A program made the position numbers and the translations under genes. From contig DKPS01000246.1 of assembly GCA_002471345.1 (NCBI GenBank), forward strand, positions 1 through 21,953: a DNA stretch of 21,953 nt. Direction: 5' to 3'. Below the pieces are notes generated by a model that was not told where the DNA came from, did no database searches, and saw nothing but the letters and a program-made list of their open reading frames with translations. The DNA comes from Saprospiraceae bacterium UBA7328 (GTDB lineage: Bacteria; Bacteroidota; Bacteroidia; Chitinophagales; Saprospiraceae). Below are positions 1-9,136 of this stretch, piece by piece (position 1 is the stretch's first letter; each line of letters starts with the position of its first letter).

Positions 1-303
1 ATTACCTACAAAGTATATTGAGTCGAAGTCTATTGAATTTACCGAGTTTCGTTTTTTGGTCATAATTCTACCCCATGATTTAATGATCCTTATGTTCATT
101 TCGACATTTTACTTTGAAACATAAATGGGATGGTCATATCTCCATTTTATTCCAATTCAATAGTTTAAAAATGCTGAAAATTAACTTCTTCATTCTCTAA
201 AAGGAGGAAAACCCTTGGGATACGGCCACTCTTGTCAAATTAGTCCAATAGTAAAACACTAAATCATAACATATTTCGTATTTTTATAATATATAAGATA
301 CTC
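1..303. other. Left-edge non-coding/promoter region
   Basis: No gene can be supported here. A minus-strand frame begins with ATG at 63-61 and stays open to the window edge (21 codons, starting MTKKRN), so a gene divergent from the TPR gene could start here. A plus-strand frame is also open from base 2 to a TAA at 122-124. Both are too short to call. The 180 bases before the TPR gene start are AT-rich and should hold its promoter, but I see no convincing Bacteroidota -7/-33 pair (TAnnTTTG/TTTG). Confidence 0.4.
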
Positions 304-3300
304 ATGATCAGATACATATTGTTAATACTATTATTTGAATCGTTATCTATCACTTTGACAGGACAACATCGAAAAGATGATGTTAGAGCTGATTTTTTTG
401 ACGAATCTCTATATCTCCATGCTATCAGCAATGGTATTGATGAAAATTTATCCTTGGATAAATGGAATGGTATTAACAACGAAATCCTTATTGCTGAAAA
501 TCTGATAGATTATCCTTATCAATCAGATATCTCCACAACATCCATAAGTGGTTTAGAAAACAAAAACACAATTCTTGCCTTGGTTAAAAAATCTTTGATT
601 TCTGAAGATTTTATCACCGCTAGGCAAACATTAATGACCGTAAGTGTATCAGACTTTAATAAGGAAGACAGAGAAACTTATCAATTCCTCAAAGGCTACT
701 TGAATTTTGTGCATAAGGATTTCAAAAAAGCTCAGCTCGTCTTTGATCATTCTGATGGTGGTAAAAATCGTTACAAATTTGAGAATCTCTATTATTCCGC
801 ATTTTGCGACATGTTCTCATCAGAGTATAATTCGTCTTACGAAAAATTCGCTCAACTCCAAAATCAAGGAAAATATCAAAATGATCTGCCTTACTATATG
901 GCATTAATGGAATATCAACTTGAGGATTATCCTGCTGTCATTCATATTCTTAAAAATGAATTAAACTTTTCTCAAAGTATTTATGAAGAAGCTATGAGAG
1001 AATTACTAAGTAGAGCTTATTACAAAGAAAGCAAATGGGACAAACTTTCAGATGTACTTCTGAGCGATAGCGATTGTTGTAAAACAGCCGAGGAACATTA
1101 TTTTGTAGGGTTGAGTTTATTCAAGAGAGGAAAAGAAGACCAAGCAATAAATCATCTCACAGAGTCCACGAAAATGGGAACTGAGGAATCACAAAATGCT
1201 CTGCTTGCACTAGGAACTATATATGCCAAACGAGACCCCTCTTTGGCTCTACCTTTTTTCAAAGAAGCTGTACAAAGAAACTTCAACAATGAGTTAAAAG
1301 ATCAAGCTCTTCTTGCTATGGCTCAGGTCTATTATTCTAAAGACCAATTTTCATTAGCCCTTTCGTCATTAGGACGAATTGGAGATGATTCAAAACAATT
1401 CACTAAATCACAATCGGAGCGAATAAAGATTCTATATCATCAAGGTGAATATGATAAAGCACTTACAACTCTTAAGAATAAAAATAAATCTGTCAAGGAC
1501 AACCTCTTATATCAGGACTTGCAATTGAGATCAGGAATAGAGGCTTACGAAGAAAAAAATTATTCAAAGGCTATACCCTATTTAAAAGAAGCAAGTGAAC
1601 TCGAAAATGACTTAAGCATGTCATCAAGAGCATTACACCTTCTAGCCAGAATTCATTTTGATCAAAAGAATTCAGAAGTATTGAGTGACGTAGTACTCAA
1701 ATATGAAAATATCAATAAAAAGAGAGCTACTAGAAATATCCATACCGACTCTGAACTATATTATCTCAAAGCCTACTCCAAGCTACAGAATGAAAATTTC
1801 ACCGCGGCCATTGGAGCTTTCAATTCTTCAGAAAGTGCACTAAAAAAAGCATTCAGAGTTAATACTCAACCCCATCATGAATCCATGTATGAAGATATTC
1901 TTCTCAGAAAAGGAGATTGTTTTTTCAGATTGGGGATGAAACAAGAAGCTATAGCTCAATATTCACTTGCCTATGATCAACGAGTAAAATTTGGTGATTA
2001 CGCTTTGTATCAAAAAGGTAAAGTAGAAGATTTAATGGCTGAGCCATATTTACAAATAAGTACATACGATTTATTGGAACAGGAATTTCCTGGAAGTAAG
2101 TATTTAGTAGATACCTGGATAAAAAAAGGAAATATTCTAGTACAAATGAATAAGCAAAAAGAAGCTTATGATCAATTTGCAAAAGTATATCAATCTAAGC
2201 TCTCAAATGAAGTTCAAAAATATGAATCACTTTCAAAATTGGGTTTAATCACATATAACCAAGGAGATTTGGAAACAGCACTCAGTTTTTACAAAAAGGT
2301 ATTTGACATCGATAATATTACGATGATTCAAAAAGAAGAAACTCTTCTTGCAATAGAAGAAATATATCTAAAGGACCTAAAAGACAGTGAAGCTTACTAT
2401 GCTTTCATAGAAAAAACGGATTTAAAGGAAAGACCTAATATTAATAAAGATTCTATAGACTATAATCTTGCCAAAGAGCTATTACAAACGAACAAATCCG
2501 AAGGTATAACTGCACTAGGTCATTATCTTAAAAAATATAAAAACGGAAAGTATCGTGTAAATAGCCTCAAAGAAATAGCCAAGAATTATGAAATCTTAGC
2601 TGACACAAAAAATGCGGTGAATAGCTATCTACAACTGATAGAAGAAGCACCTCAAACAAAAGAATTAGCATTGATTCGGATCATTCATAATCTCAGTCAA
2701 AATGAAAGTGATCTAAATGAGTTTATTCACTTCAACAAAGAAATACTGAAGGAAAACTTTAGTAAACAAAAAAATGACCTAGCCTACGCCAATATAGCCA
2801 AAGCCTCTATTAAAACAGATAGAATATTAGAACATGACAAACATATATCATTAGCATTAAGAGGAAATGAATTGTCTGAATATGAAAAAGACTATATAAG
2901 GTTATCTCTAGTAAAGTCACAACACATTAAGCAACAATATAAATCCTCAAAATTTCATCTCGACATCCTATCTCAAAGTAAAAATGATGCAATAGCGGCA
3001 GAAGCCCTTCTGTTAGTTGCAAAAAGACTTTATGATTTAAGAAAATTTGAGGCTTCTTATTCTGCATCCCAAGCCAGTTTAGAAAGAGGTAAAAGTGATA
3101 GGAACTTTGTTGCCAATGTAATTTTACTTCAAGCCAAAATATATTTTCAAAAAGGAGAACTAGATGCGGCTACCTCTGGGATAGAGACCATACTTTCTCA
3201 AGAAGGATTGGACTCAAGTATTCTAAAAAAAGCGGATGAACTGATGAAAGAAATAAAGTCCAAGAGAAAATTTCTAAAAGCAAAATCTAACCCTACACTT

Positions 3301-3327
3301 AATCTACAATATGGAACTCATGAATAG
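304..3327 (+). CDS. Exported tetratricopeptide-repeat (TPR) protein, ~1007 aa
   Basis: This is a large all-helical TPR protein. Residues 1-20 form a signal peptide (hydrophobic YILLILLFESLSITLTG, then Gln as the likely mature N-terminus), so it should act in the periplasm. From about residue 100 to 990 it is an almost continuous series of 34-residue-like helical hairpins. Clear examples are near 127-148, 197-217, 263-290 and 298-325, and around residues 530-690 there are repeats of the BamD/YbgF style (an LEQEFPGSKYL segment followed by a G-N repeat turn). No catalytic domain is visible. The stop lies inside the start of the next gene, a barrel-like outer-membrane protein, so the two are probably co-translated, and a scaffold or assembly role for that barrel is an inference. 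The TPR call is firm; the specific function is unknown. The ATG at 304 directly precedes the signal peptide. Confidence 0.85.
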   Translation: MIRYILLILLFESLSITLTGQHRKDDVRADFFDESLYLHAISNGIDENLSLDKWNGINNEILIAENLIDYPYQSDISTTSISGLENKNTILALVKKSLISEDFITARQTLMTVSVSDFNKEDRETYQFLKGYLNFVHKDFKKAQLVFDHSDGGKNRYKFENLYYSAFCDMFSSEYNSSYEKFAQLQNQGKYQNDLPYYMALMEYQLEDYPAVIHILKNELNFSQSIYEEAMRELLSRAYYKESKWDKLSDVLLSDSDCCKTAEEHYFVGLSLFKRGKEDQAINHLTESTKMGTEESQNALLALGTIYAKRDPSLALPFFKEAVQRNFNNELKDQALLAMAQVYYSKDQFSLALSSLGRIGDDSKQFTKSQSERIKILYHQGEYDKALTTLKNKNKSVKDNLLYQDLQLRSGIEAYEEKNYSKAIPYLKEASELENDLSMSSRALHLLARIHFDQKNSEVLSDVVLKYENINKKRATRNIHTDSELYYLKAYSKLQNENFTAAIGAFNSSESALKKAFRVNTQPHHESMYEDILLRKGDCFFRLGMKQEAIAQYSLAYDQRVKFGDYALYQKGKVEDLMAEPYLQISTYDLLEQEFPGSKYLVDTWIKKGNILVQMNKQKEAYDQFAKVYQSKLSNEVQKYESLSKLGLITYNQGDLETALSFYKKVFDIDNITMIQKEETLLAIEEIYLKDLKDSEAYYAFIEKTDLKERPNINKDSIDYNLAKELLQTNKSEGITALGHYLKKYKNGKYRVNSLKEIAKNYEILADTKNAVNSYLQLIEEAPQTKELALIRIIHNLSQNESDLNEFIHFNKEILKENFSKQKNDLAYANIAKASIKTDRILEHDKHISLALRGNELSEYEKDYIRLSLVKSQHIKQQYKSSKFHLDILSQSKNDAIAAEALLLVAKRLYDLRKFEASYSASQASLERGKSDRNFVANVILLQAKIYFQKGELDAATSGIETILSQEGLDSSILKKADELMKEIKSKRKFLKAKSNPTLNLQYGTHE

Positions 3328-4924
3328 AATACTAATAACTTTATTCTTTTTTCTAGGATCAATATTCCTTTTGGCTCAAAATGAGAATCTATCTGAGCAG
3401 GAATTAAAAGTCATTAAATCATATCAGTTTGATCTAACTGAGAGCAATCCAATATTATCCAACCTATCTCTGGATTTGCCAAAACTAGAACTTGAAACAG
3501 CAGTATTCAAAGTGGACCTTCTTCCTGTAAAACTTGAAGATGTGACATATAGTATAAAGCCATTGGCTCATCAGCCATCAGAATCTAAATTTTACAAAGG
3601 TTGGGCTTCTGCTGCATTTGGTAGTTCACAAATTTTAGACCTAGAAGCATCCTTTAGACACCAAGTCCCAAATTATTTCATGTATGGTATAGACATAATG
3701 TATTCGAATATCAATGATCAAAACACACTCTCTAAAGATTTTAATGAAAAGAAAGCCCTTGGCTTCCTAAGATATTATCTGAAGCCAAGCTTTTGGTTTG
3801 AATATCAAGCTTTATACTCATTCTCCAAACTTGGAGTATTTGGATTTAACCAAGAGAACGTTCCTGGAATTATTGGTAGCAAAATAAAAGAAGAAAACTA
3901 TAGACAAAATTATCACCAGATAACCTTATTCAAGAGGCTAAAAAAAATAAATACTGATTTCAATCTTAAAAATTCACTAATCACAGCACGAAATACCAGA
4001 ATGCATTTAGGAGAAAATGTTTTGCACAATCATCTTAACATTGCGACTAAATTTTCTTCTTCATTATCACTCAATATAAGCTCCAATCACAAAAGACAAA
4101 TATCTACTGTCAATGATTCTAACAACAAATATTTGTGGAACAATAGACTTAATATATCCTTTACCAAGCCACATATAGGCTTTAAAATTGCAGGACTCTT
4201 CTCATTAGGCCAGCAAACTAATATACTTCCAGGGGCAGAATTCTATCTCAATGGAAAAGCTCATTCATTGACTGCATTTTATCGAAATAGACTGAATTTC
4301 AATTCCTTTTATGAAACCCAAAATGAAATCAATTTGATTTACATCCCATCATTTTCAACATCAATCACTGAAGTCAATTCTTATGGATTGAAGTATGACT
4401 TTGACATTAAAGATGCTCATGGACTAAATATGAGCGCCTCTTTTATTAACAAAAAGAATGATCAAATATGGATCAATACTCCTGAGAATCTACAGTACTT
4501 TTCATTTCAACTATTAGATTACTCTTACTATAATTTAGAGCTTGGATATCATATCCATTTACATGAGAATTTAAAGTTCAATCAAAGCATAGAATATAAA
4601 TTATTACAAGACATAGATTCTAAAGACATCACACATTTACAGAAATACAATGTCAAAAGCAGTGTGAGTTATGCTATGAAAAGAATAAATCTGGCTTTCG
4701 ATTATTTACTTGGTGATCAAGTAGCTTTTACAAAAGAGATTGAGGGATATTCCAACCAGTCTGATTACCAACATGATTTGCGATTTGAACTAAAATACAG
4801 CATTTCTGATGCGGTTCAAGTATCCCTAATTGGAATTGATCTTTTGAATAACAGATTTGAAGCCTTTACTGGATACAAAAATTTTGGAAGAAGAGGAAAA
4901 CTCAAAATAAGAGCAAAATTTTAG
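3320..4924 (+). CDS. Outer-membrane beta-barrel-like protein
   Basis: The protein has a signal peptide (NRILITLFFFLGSIFLLA, then Gln) followed by about 510 residues of alternating short amphipathic strands rich in Tyr, Phe, Asn and Ser. It ends in KLKIRAKF, with a C-terminal Phe as expected for a substrate of the BAM complex. Residues about 20-95 look like a short linker region rather than a TonB-dependent receptor plug, and I see no TonB box. From about residue 95 (GWASAAFGSSQ) the barrel pattern runs to the end. I prefer the ATG at 3320, which gives a basic n-region and overlaps the upstream TPR gene by 8 bases. The ATG at 3311 (17-base overlap) would add Met-Glu-Leu. The overlap implies a shared job with the TPR protein. 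It could be annotated as a plug-less TonB receptor homologue; the substrate is unknown. Confidence 0.7.
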   Translation: MNRILITLFFFLGSIFLLAQNENLSEQELKVIKSYQFDLTESNPILSNLSLDLPKLELETAVFKVDLLPVKLEDVTYSIKPLAHQPSESKFYKGWASAAFGSSQILDLEASFRHQVPNYFMYGIDIMYSNINDQNTLSKDFNEKKALGFLRYYLKPSFWFEYQALYSFSKLGVFGFNQENVPGIIGSKIKEENYRQNYHQITLFKRLKKINTDFNLKNSLITARNTRMHLGENVLHNHLNIATKFSSSLSLNISSNHKRQISTVNDSNNKYLWNNRLNISFTKPHIGFKIAGLFSLGQQTNILPGAEFYLNGKAHSLTAFYRNRLNFNSFYETQNEINLIYIPSFSTSITEVNSYGLKYDFDIKDAHGLNMSASFINKKNDQIWINTPENLQYFSFQLLDYSYYNLELGYHIHLHENLKFNQSIEYKLLQDIDSKDITHLQKYNVKSSVSYAMKRINLAFDYLLGDQVAFTKEIEGYSNQSDYQHDLRFELKYSISDAVQVSLIGIDLLNNRFEAFTGYKNFGRRGKLKIRAKF

Positions 4925-7552
4925 TTATCTGTTTCTCGCAAACCCGATATTACCTTCACGACTTAATGAAATGTTTTGAGTACTACTAATCATATGCTCA
5001 ACATCTTGTAAAGTGATACTTTTCAAAATGTGATTGGACATAGCACTATCCACTAATTTACTCAGTCTGTAATTTTGAGATTTGATTAAATCTATCATGA
5101 TTCCTCTTATTACTCGAGCATTACCAAAATACTTATCTTTTTTCAAATACAATGCATTGATATATTCATTAAGAGCTGTCGCTGCTTTTGAAGAGAGATA
5201 ATAGCTTCTCTCTTTTAGATATAATAATGCAATATCATTGAGTTCATGAGCCGCGAAATCTTTGAATTCAAAAGTTCTATCAAAACGTGATGACAATCCT
5301 GGGTTAGATTTCAAGAAGGATTTCATGTTTTGTGTATAACCAGCAGCAAATACAAAGAATTGACCTCTATCATCTTCCATTCTTTTTAATAAGGTCTGAA
5401 TTACTTCACCCCCAAAATCATTTCTGTCCCCATTGGTGAGAGCATATGCCTCATCAATGAATAGAACACCACCCATCGATTCGTCAATACGTTTAGCCGT
5501 TTTTATGGCAGATTGCCCCACAAATCCAGCTACTAAATCTTTGCGGTCCACTTCAACTAAATGACCTTTTTCTAACAATCCAAGACCTTTAAAGATCTTA
5601 GCCATAATACGGGCTACAGTAGTCTTTCCAGTACCAGGATTTCCTATGAGCACACTATGAAAGTTAAAATGATCTAATGGACTGTTATCGATGTTTTGAT
5701 GAAACCTCACCACTTCGATAAGTTCTTTCACTTCATTTTTTATAGACTCTAACCCTATCAAAGAATCTAACACTTTCATTCCTTCTTCTAACAACGGTTC
5801 ATCTATTGGAAGCGATTTGTTCTTCGATTGTTTCTTGGCTTCATCTATACCTAATACATCTATAAGTAAGATTGTCTCTACATCTGATTCATCATCATGA
5901 ACATGATTTGAAGACATGATCCTAAGGCCCATCTTCACCTTTGACTTTTCTATTAAATCATAGACATATCTTGCATTCCCAAAGTGCTTGTCCTTGTTTC
6001 TGTATGCCTCTCTTATGATTTCTTTGAGTTTTGAAAAAGCAGCGGTAGACAATTTTACCTCATAATTAATTGCAGCTACACCTACTATTTCGAATAGTTC
6101 AGATAATGTATAATCCTTGAATTTAAAATGTTGACGGAATCGAGATTTGAGGCCTGGATTAGAGTTGACAAAATACTCCATCTCCTCAGGATATCCTGCT
6201 GCTACAACCATAAAATCACAATCCACTTCACCCATTTCCTTCACTAAGATCTCAATCACCTCCTTACCAAAATCTTTATTGTCGTCTTTATTTCTAGCAA
6301 GTGCATATGCCTCATCTATGAATAAAACCCCTCCTCTTGCAGCCTCAATAGCAGCTTTGACTTTTGGAGCAGTCTGACCAATAAATTCCCCTACCAGATC
6401 AACTCTATCTACCACATGCACATGACCTTTGTTCAGCATTCCTATGCTCTTATACATGCTTCCTATAAGTCCAGCTACAGTAGTCTTTCCAGTACCTGGG
6501 TTACCAGAAAAAATAGAATGGAGATGAATATGCTTGTCCTCTTTGTACCCTCTCTCTTTTCTCAACTTCAGGAAAGAAACATAGGTAGTATGTTCATGGA
6601 TTTGCCGCTTTATCTCAGTCAGCCCTATTAAGCCATGAAATTCCTTGAAGATTTCTTTTGATGATTTTGACAAATCCGGTTCTGATTCTGGTTTGCTCTC
6701 CACAGTGGGATAGTCATCATTGATAACAGGGTCTCCTTCTATGAATTCATCGGATATTTCAAAAACGCTATGGGCCACGAGCTTCTCCATAAAAATAAGC
6801 TCAAAGTGATATAGTCCAGGTTTCCAAGATCCCTTGACATTACTACCCCATCCTCCTGTTATACTAAAATTTTCTTCATCTTTTTTTACATTGACAATCT
6901 TTCTGATCTCTCCTTTAAGTTCTCTTGCTTCGTTTATATACCTGAGAATAAATTCTCCTATCCACTCCTCAGATTTATTGCGATTTTTACCAATCAAATC
7001 TGCATAAACATATCTTGTTGATTCAGCTTCAAACACGATCATATGGTCTGGGTCTTCAGCATTATCATCATAACTGCCCTCATGAAAATATAAATCATCT
7101 AATTCCATGTAATCACTGGACAACACAGGAGATTTCCCTTTGATGTCTTGAACATAAAAATATTTACTTCCAACTTTTACATCCTCTACCCAAGCTTCCC
7201 ATACATATTTTCCTTTCTTCCAAAAGCTTCCTTTTTCTTTATTTCCCCACCCTTCTCTAATATAAACTGTATCATCATATTTACTCACTTGACGATTTAT
7301 GGTGAGGGTGCACATTCTCTTTTTCTCATTTCCTATTTTATAACATTGAAGCTGAAGGTTGATATCCCAATTATCTTCTTCAAATTTTTTATTGATAAAT
7401 GAAAATTCGATATATAAGAAGCTGATATCTTTTTTATAAAATACCTGGCGATATTTCTTTTTATTATCAGCCAGCCATTCTGTGGAAGCGTAAACCCTCA
7501 GACTCCGATATTTGAATAGATTGTTGTTAGTATCGTTAATATTCTCTGCCAC
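4925..7552 (-). CDS. Tandem AAA+ ATPase, CbbX/SpoVK type, with duplicated N-terminal domain
   Basis: This 875-residue protein carries two CbbX/CfxQ/SpoVK-type AAA+ modules. Module 1 has Walker A GNPGTGKTT at 350-358, Walker B GGVLFIDEA at 407-415, a sensor-like VVAAGY near 449-454, an arginine-finger-like KSRF at 469-472 and FGNAR at 524-528. Module 2 has the same set at 637-645, 694-702, 735-739, 754-757 and 809-813. All nucleotide-binding residues are present in both. The first ~270 residues are beta-rich and contain one domain twice (about 40-136 and 171-268), sharing GWGxxxKGS, then WKxGxY and E. No signal peptide or membrane segment is seen, so it should be cytoplasmic. The start is GTG, with a TAA codon directly before it in frame. 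Family members remodel protein complexes; the client here is unknown. The gene converges on the barrel gene with no intervening base. Confidence 0.85.
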   Translation of the reverse strand: MAENINDTNNNLFKYRSLRVYASTEWLADNKKKYRQVFYKKDISFLYIEFSFINKKFEEDNWDINLQLQCYKIGNEKKRMCTLTINRQVSKYDDTVYIREGWGNKEKGSFWKKGKYVWEAWVEDVKVGSKYFYVQDIKGKSPVLSSDYMELDDLYFHEGSYDDNAEDPDHMIVFEAESTRYVYADLIGKNRNKSEEWIGEFILRYINEARELKGEIRKIVNVKKDEENFSITGGWGSNVKGSWKPGLYHFELIFMEKLVAHSVFEISDEFIEGDPVINDDYPTVESKPESEPDLSKSSKEIFKEFHGLIGLTEIKRQIHEHTTYVSFLKLRKERGYKEDKHIHLHSIFSGNPGTGKTTVAGLIGSMYKSIGMLNKGHVHVVDRVDLVGEFIGQTAPKVKAAIEAARGGVLFIDEAYALARNKDDNKDFGKEVIEILVKEMGEVDCDFMVVAAGYPEEMEYFVNSNPGLKSRFRQHFKFKDYTLSELFEIVGVAAINYEVKLSTAAFSKLKEIIREAYRNKDKHFGNARYVYDLIEKSKVKMGLRIMSSNHVHDDESDVETILLIDVLGIDEAKKQSKNKSLPIDEPLLEEGMKVLDSLIGLESIKNEVKELIEVVRFHQNIDNSPLDHFNFHSVLIGNPGTGKTTVARIMAKIFKGLGLLEKGHLVEVDRKDLVAGFVGQSAIKTAKRIDESMGGVLFIDEAYALTNGDRNDFGGEVIQTLLKRMEDDRGQFFVFAAGYTQNMKSFLKSNPGLSSRFDRTFEFKDFAAHELNDIALLYLKERSYYLSSKAATALNEYINALYLKKDKYFGNARVIRGIMIDLIKSQNYRLSKLVDSAMSNHILKSITLQDVEHMISSTQNISLSREGNIGFARNR

Positions 7553-7653
7553 TTAGGATATTTATAAAGATTTTTGAAACTTAATATACCTATAACCTAT
7601 TCTAACCTTAGGAATAATATAATTTTACAGATTTTCTTAGACTTTGTAAAGCG

Positions 7654-7992
7654 ATGGGAGAGATAACTTTCAGATTTGAAGATGAAAGCCTAGAAACGAT
7701 GGTATTACCCTCAGAACAAGGAATGACCATTCTGGAAATAGCTGAGGATAACGATATTCACCTAAATCACAATTGTGGTGAAGTCTGTGCATGTAGCACA
7801 TGTCATATCTATGTAGATAAAGGTGATGACTTGTTAAAAGAAATAAGTGATCGAGAAGAGGACTTCATTGATAGGGCTATAAACCCTCGTATAGAATCTA
7901 GACTAGGATGTCAATGTGAAATCTTAAATGAAGAAGGGGATTTAGAAGTTACTATCCCTGATCAAAGAAAAATTATAGGACACGAACACTAA
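7654..7992 (+). CDS. fdx: ISC-type [2Fe-2S] ferredoxin
   Basis: A 112-residue plant/adrenodoxin-type ferredoxin that delivers electrons for iron-sulphur cluster assembly. Cysteines 41, 47, 50 and 86 match the cluster ligands of the ISC ferredoxin pattern (C-x5-C-x2-C, then the SRLGC motif). Cys45 matches the extra conserved non-ligand cysteine of E. coli Fdx. Cys88 is an additional cysteine. The length and the acidic character match the ISC Fdx family rather than photosynthetic ferredoxins. It is the first gene of a run with iscX (9-base gap), ubiA and maf, and the link to iscX strengthens the assignment. The 101 bases before it are shared with the divergent AAA+ gene and must contain both promoters. 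Confidence 0.92.
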   Translation: MGEITFRFEDESLETMVLPSEQGMTILEIAEDNDIHLNHNCGEVCACSTCHIYVDKGDDLLKEISDREEDFIDRAINPRIESRLGCQCEILNEEGDLEVTIPDQRKIIGHEH

Positions 7993-8001
7993 ATAGAAAA
8001 T

Positions 8002-8247
8002 ATGCCGTTTGATGATTTTAATGATATGCCCATCAATTGGGCAGATCACGAAGATGTGGCCATGAAATTATACGATAAGTTTGGTGATGAATTTACTGAA
8101 AGTAAGATTTATAGGATCAGATTCACGGAATTAATCGAATGGATCTTAGAAATCGAAACTTTTGAAGGCAAAAGAGAAGATTGTAGTGAAGGACATCTTG
8201 AGCAGATTCAGGCCAAATGGGTATATGAGTGGCGAGATAATCAATAG
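8002..8247 (+). CDS. iscX: IscX family Fe-S assembly protein
   Basis: An 81-residue acidic protein that matches IscX (YfhJ). It has INWAD near residues 11-15, a helix with LYDKFGDEF, then the IRFTELIEWILEIETFEG core and a final helix with IQAKWVYEW. In E. coli, IscX binds iron and the cysteine desulfurase IscS and tunes the rate of cluster assembly. Its place directly after an ISC-type ferredoxin repeats the gene order fdx-iscX found at the end of proteobacterial isc operons, but iscS, iscU, iscA and hscBA are not in this window. It is slightly longer than the E. coli protein (about 66 residues) because of an N-terminal extension and a looser loop (GKREDCSEG). The next gene starts within its last codons. 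Confidence 0.85.
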   Translation: MPFDDFNDMPINWADHEDVAMKLYDKFGDEFTESKIYRIRFTELIEWILEIETFEGKREDCSEGHLEQIQAKWVYEWRDNQ

Positions 8248-9136
8248 AATTTCTCAATTTTTGAAGCTAATCAGATTCAAAAATTTGCTCTTTCTGCTCT
8301 TTCTACAGATTAGCATTTTTTACCTTCTTTTATCTAGTTCTAACATAAGTTCATCTCATGTTTGGTATGGAATCATTGGGCTAGTTATTCCTACTTTTTT
8401 AATTGCTGCTTTTGGGAATTCAGTAAATGACTATTTTGATTATGAATCAGATATTATCAATCATAAAAATGCAAACCATTCTGAAAGGTTCGCTGCAGAG
8501 AAAATAAAAAAAGCAAGTGTGAGATTGGGTTCTTTATCTCTTGTCTCAATGGCTGTTAGTTTCCTTATAACCAATAATATCATATTACTAGGCTTTTTCA
8601 TCTCATCGATATTACTCCTGTATTATTACTCCTCAAAGTTGAAATGCATTCCAATTCTTGGAAACTTAGTGGTGAGCTGTCTATGCGTCATAGCGCTGTT
8701 CTTGCCAATTGTATATATCATGTTAATTGCTGAGGGAGTTAAGCTTACTGGAGAGACTAGAGTTTTTCTTTCAGGATTTTTATTCTTTGTATTTCTTACC
8801 ACTCTGATTAGAGAACTCATCAAAGATCTAGAGGACATCAATGGAGATAGAGCGACAGGTTGTAAAACTTTACCAGTTTCAATTGGAGAATCTAAAACTC
8901 GGAATGTTTTATTAGGCATTTGTCTTATCACCGCACTAATGCTAATGTCTTGGGCTCAATACCTTGGGATATTTGTGAATGCATATGTCATGTTATTTTG
9001 TGTTTTTCCTATGATATTGATTGGAGCCCTGATTGTGAGAACGTCTAATTATGAAAAAGTCAGTAGATACTTAAAATGGTTAATGTTTTCATCTTCTTTA
9101 TTAATTTATATTTTCCATTTTAGCTACAATTTATGA
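8225..9136 (+). CDS. UbiA family prenyltransferase
   Basis: An integral membrane prenyltransferase with about eight or nine hydrophobic helices. It holds both aspartate-rich motifs of the UbiA superfamily that bind prenyl diphosphate through Mg2+: NDYFDYESD at residues 68-76 and DLEDINGDR at 201-209 (numbered from the start chosen here). I use the ATG at 8225, which gives 303 residues and a 23-base overlap with iscX. An earlier in-frame ATG at 8162 would overlap iscX by 86 bases and add a charged tail absent from the family. Bacteroidota homologues next to maf are often annotated as geranylgeranylglycerol-phosphate geranylgeranyltransferase, but MenA- or CyoE-like activity cannot be excluded from sequence alone. 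It overlaps maf by ATGA. Confidence 0.85.
   Translation: MSGEIINRISQFLKLIRFKNLLFLLFLQISIFYLLLSSSNISSSHVWYGIIGLVIPTFLIAAFGNSVNDYFDYESDIINHKNANHSERFAAEKIKKASVRLGSLSLVSMAVSFLITNNIILLGFFISSILLLYYYSSKLKCIPILGNLVVSCLCVIALFLPIVYIMLIAEGVKLTGETRVFLSGFLFFVFLTTLIRELIKDLEDINGDRATGCKTLPVSIGESKTRNVLLGICLITALMLMSWAQYLGIFVNAYVMLFCVFPMILIGALIVRTSNYEKVSRYLKWLMFSSSLLIYIFHFSYNL

Noticed and set aside
1..63. Minus-strand ORF start running off the left edge (MTKKRN...)
   Set aside because: Only 21 codons are visible, with no recognisable motif; noted as possible but not called.
2..124. Plus-strand frame open from the left edge, with PTKYIESKSIEF slightly recalling QueF
   Set aside because: Only 40 codons, the resemblance ends after a dozen residues, and the following residues do not fit the family. 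Chance cannot be excluded.
8162..8224. Upstream ATG extension of the UbiA gene
   Set aside because: It lies deep inside iscX in another frame and adds a charged tail not expected for a membrane prenyltransferase; the ATG at 8225 fits better.
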